A stretch of 64,000 nt of DNA from Sphingomonas lenta. GTDB lineage: Bacteria > Pseudomonadota > Alphaproteobacteria > Sphingomonadales > Sphingomonadaceae. The notes beneath the pieces are model-generated. The model had not been told where the DNA came from, searched no databases, and saw only the letters and a list, made by a program, of their open reading frames with translations. Position 1 is the stretch's first letter; every line of letters starts with the position of its first letter. The DNA lies in assembly GCF_002288825.1 (NCBI RefSeq), contig NZ_NSLI01000002.1, forward strand, positions 765,587-829,586, read 5' to 3'. Both the position numbers and the translations under genes were made by a program. This document shows, piece after piece, positions 24,973 through 31,839 of the stretch.

Positions 24973-26724
24973 TCAGTAGTTCGGATTGGCGTCGCGCTTG
25001 GCTTTCTGGTCGAGGTAGAGGGACTGCGGCTGGAGGTCGGCCCCGATGCCGAGCCCCTCGACATGGTCGCCGGTCGCGTCCACCCCGCCCGTGCCGCGGC
25101 CCTGCGTACCGATCACATAGCCCCAGCCGAACTGCTGCGACCGGATATAGGTCAGCGTCCATTCGGGGTTGCCGCGGGTGTTCCAGAACACCGACTGCGA
25201 ACTCGTGTGGCCTGCGCCGTTGCTGTCCGCCTGCCGATTGATGGAATTGAGGCGCGTGTTCTGCAGATAGTGGTTGTCGACCAGGTTGGCCGGGCTGAGA
25301 TAGCCGTGGAAGTCGTCCTCCAGCCGCCCGTTGATCGAGCGCGTCATGTAGATCACGTTCCCGCTGGTGGACGCGCCCGTCCACAGGAAGTTGTGTCGCC
25401 CGGCCGTCGCGCTGGAATCGCGCACCAGCGTCTCCGCGCCGTCGAGGTAGATGAGGTAACCGTTGCCGTTGAAGCCGCGATACTGCGGCTTGGCAAGGTG
25501 TACGTTCTGGACAGTGAGGCTGCGGGTCGACGCGGTGATGTGGATGCCGTTGGACAGGAGGTGGACGTCGCGCGCGTTGACCGACGGCCGGTGGCTGCGG
25601 ACGTTGCGGATCCAGCTGTGGCGGGCGAGCACCACCTGGACCGCGGTCGCCTGGTCCATCTCCCACGCGCCGGTGCCGGCGGTGTAGACATCGTTGTCGC
25701 CGGTGCCGCTGGTGTTATTCTCGCGCATGCCGATCGAGACGTTCTCCAGCCCCAGATTGGCGAAGTAGGCGCGCGGTTCGTACATGCGCGGGTTGTCGCG
25801 CAGCTTGACCGGGTAGCGCAGCGGAATATCGACCGTCACCGTCTTGGCCGTGGCGTCGGCGCTCAGGACCCGGCGGTAGAAGAGCATCCCCTGCACCTTC
25901 TCGACCGGCCAATATTGCTGCATCCCGTGGTCGGCCTTGAAGGCGTCGCTCCAGTCGAAGGTGATCGCGACATAGTCGCCGGGGCTGTACCCGGTCGTGC
26001 TCGCGACCGGTATGGTGCGCGTGGGCCGCAGCAGGTCCTGCGTGATCGCGACCTTGTTGTTCGCGACGTTGCCCGGCTTGTCGAACAGGGTGGCGTAGAT
26101 GCCGCGCGTCGACTCGCCCATCACGATCACGCGCTTGCCGCGCATGACCGGCTCGTCGTTGAACAGGAAGGTCGCAGGCAGACCCGCGCTGTCCACCGCC
26201 CCGCGCACGATCAGGTCCCGGCACGGCATGCGCAGGGCGTAGTCGTTGCTGCCCTGCGGCCTGATCCGGTAGGTGCCCGCCCCCAGGTTGACCGTCCCGC
26301 CGCCGCCCGCGCAGACCTGGTCGATCGCCTGCTGGATGCCTGTCGTCGCGTCCGATGTCCCGTTGCCCCAGGTCGACGCCGCGAGCGTGCGCACCGCGTT
26401 GGCGCCGACCGTCGTCGGGATCGGCACGCTCCCTTCCAGATAGCCCGCGTAAGAGAAGTCGTGCAGGAACTTGCCGTCCGAAGTGGCGGCGCCGCCGGCG
26501 TGGAGCGGCAGCCAGTCGGTCGGGTAGAGCGCGCTGCGCCAGGCCGCGGCCGCGACTTCGAAGCTGCTCGCCGAACCGGCGATCGCCGGCTGCGTCGCTG
26601 ACGGAACGACGACGACCGCGTCGGACGCCATCGCATCATTTGAGTCATCGAACACGGTCGCCGCCGCATAGGCGACACCCGCCATCGACACCGCCGCGAG
26701 AAGCGCGGCCGATCCCTTTTGCAT
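24973..26724 (-). CDS. secreted right-handed beta-helix protein (pectate-lyase-3-like)
   Basis: A 583-residue protein. The start MQKGSAALLAAVSMAGVAYAA at 26724 gives a proper signal peptide; the longer open frame upstream crosses the promoter and is not used. The segment NGTSDATTGIQQAIDQVCAGGGGTVNLGAGTYRI is the classic entry of the Pectate_lyase_3 beta-helix fold. Further repeats (ITASTRSLTVQNVHLAKP, NGYLIYLDGAETLVRDSSA) build the helix. It is exported, so it may bind or cleave a polysaccharide outside the cytoplasm. It is convergent with the sulfatase and has an island operator in its promoter. The exact activity is not known. Confidence 0.85.
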   Translation of the reverse strand: MQKGSAALLAAVSMAGVAYAAATVFDDSNDAMASDAVVVVPSATQPAIAGSASSFEVAAAAWRSALYPTDWLPLHAGGAATSDGKFLHDFSYAGYLEGSVPIPTTVGANAVRTLAASTWGNGTSDATTGIQQAIDQVCAGGGGTVNLGAGTYRIRPQGSNDYALRMPCRDLIVRGAVDSAGLPATFLFNDEPVMRGKRVIVMGESTRGIYATLFDKPGNVANNKVAITQDLLRPTRTIPVASTTGYSPGDYVAITFDWSDAFKADHGMQQYWPVEKVQGMLFYRRVLSADATAKTVTVDIPLRYPVKLRDNPRMYEPRAYFANLGLENVSIGMRENNTSGTGDNDVYTAGTGAWEMDQATAVQVVLARHSWIRNVRSHRPSVNARDVHLLSNGIHITASTRSLTVQNVHLAKPQYRGFNGNGYLIYLDGAETLVRDSSATAGRHNFLWTGASTSGNVIYMTRSINGRLEDDFHGYLSPANLVDNHYLQNTRLNSINRQADSNGAGHTSSQSVFWNTRGNPEWTLTYIRSQQFGWGYVIGTQGRGTGGVDATGDHVEGLGIGADLQPQSLYLDQKAKRDANPNY

Positions 26725-26817
26725 GATCCTCTCCAGCCTCCCGCGTCCCATTTCCCGGGCGCCGGACGGAAGGACGTCACCGGCGCACGAGCGCGATAGC
26801 CGATCTGTTGATCTGAC

Positions 26818-26836
26818 TGGCACTATATACGCGCCA
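26818..26836. promoter_or_regulatory. palindromic operator copy 5 (beta-helix gene promoter)
   Basis: TGGCAC-TATATAC-GCGCCA, the best match to the consensus and identical over 17 bases to copy 4. It is 94-112 bases upstream of the beta-helix gene start, in the same orientation relative to the gene as copies 1, 3 and 4. Confidence 0.7.
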
Positions 26837-26916
26837 ACCATTGTCATGTATAGTGTCCGCGGCGTGGCAACTTGCACGTGTCCTCGCACGAAGACCCTAT
26901 GTTCGAAGGCAGTGTG

Positions 26917-26935
26917 CGGCACGTATGTAGCGCCA
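26917..26935. promoter_or_regulatory. palindromic operator copy 6 (beta-helix / solA intergenic region)
   Basis: CGGCAC-GTATGTA-GCGCCA keeps both half-sites and the 7-base spacing. It lies 136-154 bases before the solA-like gene and may serve that gene or form a loop with copy 5. Confidence 0.5.
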
Positions 26936-27070
26936 AGTATCCCCGCGAGTCGTACGCGGTCTGGACGACGACGGAGGTCGACGCATGCCCGCGGGAGAGA
27001 AGCTCGGACGGTTGCGGAGCTCCTGCTCACCGCTTAGCCTCCCCACCGCCATGCCTGGATCCACCTCTCG

Positions 27071-28207
27071 ATGACCCATGACGTGATCGTGGTGGGCGTC
27101 GGCGCCATGGGCTCGGCGGCGCTCTGGCGGCTGGCCGCGCGGGGCAAGCGCGTGCTCGGGCTGGAGCGCTGGGACATCCCCCATGCCCACGGGTCCAGCC
27201 ACGGCGTCAGCCGCATCATCCGCCTGCCCTATTACGAGAGCGCCGACTATGTCCCGCTCCTCCGGCGCGCCTATGAACTGTGGCGCGAGCTGGAGGCGAC
27301 GACCGGCCGCGAGATCCTCGTCACGACCGGTTCGGTCGACGCCTCGGCGGAGGACGATCCGCTGTTCCAGGGCGCGCTCGCCTCGGCGCGGGATCACGAC
27401 CTCGCGCACGAGGTGCTGACGGGTGCGGAGGTGAACGAGCGGTTCGGCGGCTATCGGCTGCCCGCCCACCACCGCGCGCTGTTCCAGCCGGACGGCGGCC
27501 TGGTCGCCTCCGAACGCGCGATCGTCGCGCACGTGGAAGCGGCGCAGGCGCTCGGCGCCGAAGTCCGGGCCCGCGAGCGGGTCCTGAGCTGGGAGGCGCG
27601 CCGCGGCGGCGTGGTCGTGACGACCACCAAGCGCCGCTACCAAGCCGAGCGCCTGATCCTGGCGGCGGGGGCGTGGATGGGGGAGATCGCGCCCACCCTG
27701 CGGCGTCTGGCCGTTCCCGAGCGCCAGGTGCTCGCTTGGCTCCAGCCGCACGAGCCCCGGCTGTTCGGGCCGGACGCGTTCCCGGTGTTCAACCTGCAGG
27801 TCGACGAGGGCCGTTTCTACGGGCTGCCCATCTACGACGTGCCCGGCTTCAAGTTCGGCCGATACGGGCACCGCGGTGAAACCGGCGATCCCGACACGCT
27901 CGCGTGGGAGCCCGATGCGGAAGACGAGGCGCTGCTCCGCGGCTTCGCCGAGCGCTATTTTCCCGCGGGCGCGGGCGAGACGCTGGCGCTTCGGGCCTGC
28001 ATGTTCACCAATACGCCGGACGAGCACTTCATCATCGACCGTCATCCCGAACACGACAACGTCGTGCTCGCCTCGCCCTGTTCGGGCCACGGCTATAAGT
28101 TCGCGTCCGTGGTGGGCGAGATCCTGGCCGATCTCGCGACCGGGTCGGGTCAGACGCGCCATCCGATCGACTTCCTGCGTCTCGACCGGCTCGCGGCCGC
28201 AGCGTGA
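27071..28207 (+). CDS. N-methyl-L-tryptophan / sarcosine oxidase-like flavoenzyme
   Basis: A 378-residue monomeric oxidase of the DAO superfamily. The FAD motif VIVVGVGAMGSAALWRLAARG opens the protein, and HGSSHGVSRIIRLPYYESADYVPLL follows as in SolA and MSOX. The SPCSGHGYKF motif near residue 335 holds the cysteine that carries the covalent flavin in this family. It would oxidise a secondary amine (N-methylamino acid or similar) with release of H2O2. It is cytoplasmic and overlaps the next gene by four bases. Why an amine oxidase sits in a mannoside regulon is unclear; an amino-sugar-derived or glycated amine substrate is possible. Confidence 0.85.
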   Translation: MTHDVIVVGVGAMGSAALWRLAARGKRVLGLERWDIPHAHGSSHGVSRIIRLPYYESADYVPLLRRAYELWRELEATTGREILVTTGSVDASAEDDPLFQGALASARDHDLAHEVLTGAEVNERFGGYRLPAHHRALFQPDGGLVASERAIVAHVEAAQALGAEVRARERVLSWEARRGGVVVTTTKRRYQAERLILAAGAWMGEIAPTLRRLAVPERQVLAWLQPHEPRLFGPDAFPVFNLQVDEGRFYGLPIYDVPGFKFGRYGHRGETGDPDTLAWEPDAEDEALLRGFAERYFPAGAGETLALRACMFTNTPDEHFIIDRHPEHDNVVLASPCSGHGYKFASVVGEILADLATGSGQTRHPIDFLRLDRLAAAA

Positions 28208-29178
28208 GGCCGATCACCGCGCCCTATCCGGACGTGCCGAGCTTCATCTACGGCTGCACGCGCGAGATCTGGGAGGAGCGCGGCGTCGGGGCCAAGCTCG
28301 CGCGCTATTACGCCGAGGACTGCCTGGTCCGTGCGCCGAGCGGGCTGACGACGTCGATGAAGGGCGTAGCCGCCGACACGCTCCAGACGCTGCACCAATT
28401 CCCCGACCGCGAGCTGGTGGGCGAGGACGTGATCTGGGACGACGGCGGCGACAGATCATTCCTGTCGTCGCACCGCCTCATTTCCGTGATGCGCCACTTA
28501 GGGAACGGGAGCTTCGGCGCGGCGACCGGAGCACTGGTGAAGTCGCGCATCATCGCCGACTGCTGGGTTCGAGATGGCGTGATCACGGAGGAATGGCTGG
28601 TGCGCGACGGGGCCGCGTTCGCGCGATCGTTGGGGCTGGCACCGAGCGACCTAGCGGCGAGGCTGTGCGAGCAGGACCGCGCCGCGGGCCGCCCGATCAC
28701 GTTTTTCACGCCCGCCGACGACCGCGTCGGCGCGTACCGCCCGCGTGTCGCCGACGATCCCGCGGTCGAGCTGGTCGTCGCCGCTTACTCGGCGATCTGG
28801 GGCGAGAAGACGCCCGCCGCGATCCGCGGCCACTACTTCCCCGGCGTCGCGGTGGCGCTGCCCGGCGGCGAGGTTGCGAACGGCGCGGGCGAGCTCGACC
28901 GTTTCGTGGTCGGCCTGCTCGCAAGCATCCCCGACGCGACGCTCTCGATCCACAGCGCCACGGTGAACCGCGAGTCCGAGAAGCCCGTGCGAGTCGCGAT
29001 CCGCTGGTCGCTCGACGGTCATCAAACCGGCTGGGGTCGCTTCGGCTGCCCAACCAGCGCGCCGCTCCATGTTATGGGTCTCAGTCACCTGCACGTCTCA
29101 GAGCAGCAGATCGTAGCCGAGTGGTTTTTGATCGACGAAGTGTCCATCTGGAAGCAGATCTTGGCCCATACGCGCTGA
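28204..29178 (+). CDS. tandem SnoaL/NTF2-like domain protein
   Basis: A 324-residue protein with two SnoaL-like (NTF2 fold) halves: about 15-140 (GVGAKLARYYAEDCLVRAPSG ... GVITEEWLVRDGAAFARSLG) and about 185-320 (AVELVVAAYSAIWGEKTPAAIRGHYFPG ... HVSEQQIVAEWFLIDEVSIWKQI). GTG 28204 overlaps the solA-like stop by four bases (GTGA), so the two are coupled. Such proteins act as cyclases, isomerases or hydrolases of small metabolites. Here it probably processes the oxidase product, but no substrate can be assigned. It is the last gene of the island. Confidence 0.8.
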   Translation: MRPITAPYPDVPSFIYGCTREIWEERGVGAKLARYYAEDCLVRAPSGLTTSMKGVAADTLQTLHQFPDRELVGEDVIWDDGGDRSFLSSHRLISVMRHLGNGSFGAATGALVKSRIIADCWVRDGVITEEWLVRDGAAFARSLGLAPSDLAARLCEQDRAAGRPITFFTPADDRVGAYRPRVADDPAVELVVAAYSAIWGEKTPAAIRGHYFPGVAVALPGGEVANGAGELDRFVVGLLASIPDATLSIHSATVNRESEKPVRVAIRWSLDGHQTGWGRFGCPTSAPLHVMGLSHLHVSEQQIVAEWFLIDEVSIWKQILAHTR

Positions 29179-29232
29179 CGTACGTGACCCACGTCCGGAC
29201 ACCCAGCGTCGCTCGACCGCTCCTCAGAACCT

Positions 29233-29245
29233 GACACTCGTTCAG
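29233..29245. repeat. right copy of the 13-bp direct repeat flanking the mannoside island
   Basis: GACACTCGTTCAG, identical to 6439-6451. It lies 55 bases after the last island gene and about 730 bases before a tyrosine recombinase. Confidence 0.35.
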
Positions 29246-29386
29246 GCGGAGGTCTTCGCTTTGGAGTAAGCGATGATTTCACTCCACGTCGCGCTCGGGC
29301 TGGCCGCTCGCCCGCGTCGTCGCTCCGGCTCGGGCCGACGCATATGGGGTTGTCAGCCACCGCCGGCGGACGGCATGGGGCTAGGC

Positions 29387-29560
29387 ATGACTTTTATGCT
29401 TCTGGCCTGGCTGAAAGAGGAACGAGAGCACCTTCTGCGCCGCCTTGAAGAGGTGGAGCAGGAGCTTGACCGTCTCGACGGCACCCCAGCCACGGAGGCG
29501 GGCATGGTCACTGCCAGCACTGCGGCCGCGCAGCTGTCGGCCAGCAACATACGGCATTGA
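29387..29560 (+). CDS. small coiled-coil protein
   Basis: A predicted 57-residue protein (MTFMLLAWLKEEREHLLRR...). A short hydrophobic start is followed by a charged heptad-like helix (EEREHLLRRLEEVEQELDRL). The frame stays open further upstream to 29273, but that part is Arg/Gly-rich and less protein-like, so the later start is preferred. Its stop is 11 bases before the DUF2442 gene, so they probably share a transcript. Function unknown. Confidence 0.5.
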   Translation: MTFMLLAWLKEEREHLLRRLEEVEQELDRLDGTPATEAGMVTASTAAAQLSASNIRH

Positions 29561-29571
29561 GGAGCGAGCAC

Positions 29572-29826
29572 ATGATGTCCTCGGCAAGGGCGACGGCCGT
29601 CGAATTCGACGAGCACATGATGTGGGTGACGCTCGAGGACGGGCGCGAGCTGGGCGTGCCGCTGGCCTGGTACCCGCGCCTGCTGAATGGGACGCCTGCC
29701 TCACGCGAGCAGGTCACTATCAGTGCCGTCGGCCTGCACTGGGACGAGCTCGACGAGGACCTGTCCGTCCAGGGCCTGCTCAATGGTCGCCCGAGCCGCG
29801 CCTATGCCGCTCCGCTCGCTGCTTAG
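29572..29826 (+). CDS. DUF2442 family protein
   Basis: An 84-residue protein with the DUF2442 pattern: a beta-rich start (VEFDEHMMWVTLEDGRELGVPL), then AWYPRLLNGTPASRE and LHWDELDEDLSVQGLLNG. A GGAG site lies 7 bases before ATG 29572. DUF2442 genes are frequent on mobile DNA, often beside a DUF4160 gene in toxin-antitoxin-like pairs; the usual DUF4160 partner is missing here and the coiled-coil gene takes its place. Role unknown. Confidence 0.8.
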   Translation: MMSSARATAVEFDEHMMWVTLEDGRELGVPLAWYPRLLNGTPASREQVTISAVGLHWDELDEDLSVQGLLNGRPSRAYAAPLAA

Positions 29827-29973
29827 CGCCTGCCCCAAGATCACGTGCATAGATTGCGAAACGACTGGCGTTGGACGCAAGCCCGCCGGGTGCGATGTTC
29901 CGAAACGAAAGTCCCTTGCTGATGCATTTGGCGTGGATGCTAACGGACGCTTAGCGCTGCCACACTATGTCGG

Positions 29974-30636
29974 TTGCCCCTCTCAGCTCCATGGAGACGA
30001 GCGTTGGGCCACTCGCCGCTGGATCCCGCCTTTCAGGAACGTCGGCCGTGGAACGATGGACGGCTCCTGGGTGCCAAGCGCGCGCTGAAGCAGCAGCAGG
30101 TCTGGGCCATACGCTTCTGGCTGGACCAACACCGGCGATTGCGCGACCGGGCGCTGTTCGACTTCGCGATCGACAGCAAGCTGCGCGGCTGCGACGTGGT
30201 CAGGGTGCGGATCGGGGACGTCGTGTCAGGCGGCCGCGTGCGTGATCGCGCCGTCATCGTCCAGCAGAAGACGAAGCGACCGGTTCAGTTCGAGCTGATG
30301 GACACCGCTCGGAAAACCATGCGGGCGTGGCTGGAGCGCCGCGGCGGCACGCTCGACAGTTACGTTTTCCCGAGCCGGAATGACTACATGGCGCACATGA
30401 GCACGCGGCAGTACGCGCGCCTCGTGCACGAGTGGGTCGCTGGCATCGGCCTTCAGCCTCAGGAGTACGGAACGCACTCGCTCCGGCGCACCAAGGCGTC
30501 GATCATCTACAAGGCCACTGGCAATCTCAGGGCCGTTCAGATCCTTCTCGGGCACGCCAAGATCGAGAGCACGGTGCGCTACCTAGGCGTGGACGTGGAA
30601 GACGCTTTAGAGCTGGCCGAGCGCACTGAGGTCTGA
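29974..30636 (+). CDS. short tyrosine recombinase / phage-type integrase
   Basis: About 220 residues. The catalytic domain shows the first Arg region (DSKLRGCDVVRVRIGDV), HSLRRTKAS (His-x-x-Arg), LLGHAKIESTVRYLG (second His and nucleophile Tyr). The N-terminal arm/core-binding domain of ordinary integrases is almost absent; only about 35 residues precede the catalytic part. The TTG 29974 start is uncertain and TTG 30004 is an alternative. Such short integrases are common in sphingomonad genomes. It sits next to the right end of the mannoside island. Confidence 0.82.
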   Translation: MPLSAPWRRALGHSPLDPAFQERRPWNDGRLLGAKRALKQQQVWAIRFWLDQHRRLRDRALFDFAIDSKLRGCDVVRVRIGDVVSGGRVRDRAVIVQQKTKRPVQFELMDTARKTMRAWLERRGGTLDSYVFPSRNDYMAHMSTRQYARLVHEWVAGIGLQPQEYGTHSLRRTKASIIYKATGNLRAVQILLGHAKIESTVRYLGVDVEDALELAERTEV

Positions 30637-30831
30637 GGGAGACCCAGAAGCCGCTATTCAGCGAGGCAAGGACGCTCCCCGGAACCGGACATCCATTCAT
30701 ATCAGCTCGGACCAAGCTCGGCGAACGCCGCTGTCGACATGAAAGGGGTAATCGGCAAAACGCAGACCGGGCGCGAATGTCGGCTCAGGGTGGCAAGCAG
30801 ACCTTCATAACTTGGTGGCTAAGCGGCCATA

Positions 30832-31155
30832 ATGCCGGGCGAGTCACACCTCAAGGCGCTAGTCTCCCTAGCCACGAGTATGGTCGCGACCGCTGCGCTC
30901 GCCGGGCTCACGGTTGCTCGCTTTACTGCACGGAACTGGGACACATTGCTGTTTGCGTACGGGCTCATGCTCCTGTGCGGTTGGGGACTGGTCTACAATT
31001 TACTGCTTCTTGCAACCGGTCGAAAAGTCCAAACGGTCTATTCGGGTGAGCCTGACACCCCGGTCCGGACCCTGTTATCGCCAAAGATCTCGACGATGTT
31101 GTTCGGCCATTTCTGGATTACAGGGGTAATGCTTGTCAGCGCGACCCGGGCTTGA
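30832..31155 (+). CDS. small membrane protein, unknown
   Basis: A 107-residue hydrophobic protein with three likely membrane segments: LVSLATSMVATAALAGLTV, TLLFAYGLMLLCGWGLVYNLLLLA and ISTMLFGHFWITGVMLVSA. I recognise no family. The residue pattern is protein-like, but no clear ribosome site precedes the ATG. Nothing in the neighbourhood suggests a role. Confidence 0.5.
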   Translation: MPGESHLKALVSLATSMVATAALAGLTVARFTARNWDTLLFAYGLMLLCGWGLVYNLLLLATGRKVQTVYSGEPDTPVRTLLSPKISTMLFGHFWITGVMLVSATRA

Positions 31156-31839
31156 TCGTAAGCCTGTATAAGAATGGGAGCGGTCGTTTACCGACGGGCA
31201 AGGCGTGGCGCGCAGGATTAAAGCTCGCGCAACCGTTCAATCGCGGCGCGGGGCGCGCCCGAGTGACGCCAGACCTTCTCGACCGAGCCGAACGGCGCGA
31301 CACCGCAGGTAACGACCACCGCCGCGCCGTAAACACTTCCGAGCCGGCGCACCTGGCAGATGCTCTGTGGAGATTAACCGGGATCAGATCCGACCCTTCG
31401 TACCAGCGGACCGAGCTGAAATCGTACTCCACTATCTCATCGGACTACGACACTATGCCGCATAGCTGCCCAGCAATTGCAACTTCTGCAATGCAATCGG
31501 TTCCAGTTTGCAATTGCCGACAGAGTTGCTGCGGTGCACAACGACACTGCCTTTCAGGCATCCTCTCCTAAAAACTTTCCATAGGCCGGTCTCTCGACCA
31601 GCCTATCTTTTTTAGCCCGCATCGGACATAGCAGACGCGCTGTCGTCGAGCCGGACAACAAGGATTTAACAGGAGCGGAGCCGCCGGTAAGACCAGCACC
31701 GGCTTAAGATGACCGCGCGGGGGTCGAGCTTTGCTCTCCCCCCTCCGCCTTCTGATCCGCGATGGCAGCGCGTTCTCCTCCGGCGCGACCTCGGCAATCG
31801 CTCGAGACTGCCCTGTCCGAAGACCTCCGTGTTCGGCAG
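31156..31839. other. 684-bp region without a protein gene, holding an orphan terminator
   Basis: No open frame here is convincing. The stretch is less GC-rich than its surroundings (for example around 31400-31560) and ends its first half with a textbook intrinsic terminator on the plus strand at 31582-31613. A small RNA ending there is possible. Confidence 0.4.
31582..31613 (+). terminator. intrinsic terminator with no coding gene upstream
   Basis: A ten-position stem (TAGGCCGGTC / GACCAGCCTA, one mismatch) with a TCTC loop is followed by TC and six T residues at 31608-31613. It reads on the plus strand, while the nearest plus-strand gene ends 427 bases earlier. Confidence 0.7.

Noticed and set aside
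26725..27030. Longer start of the beta-helix protein
   Set aside because: It would cover the promoter and two operator copies, and hide the signal peptide.
31152..31571. 139-codon plus-strand frame in the non-coding stretch
   Set aside because: No ribosome site, no hydrophobic core pattern, and it ends before an RNA-like terminator; not supported as a protein.
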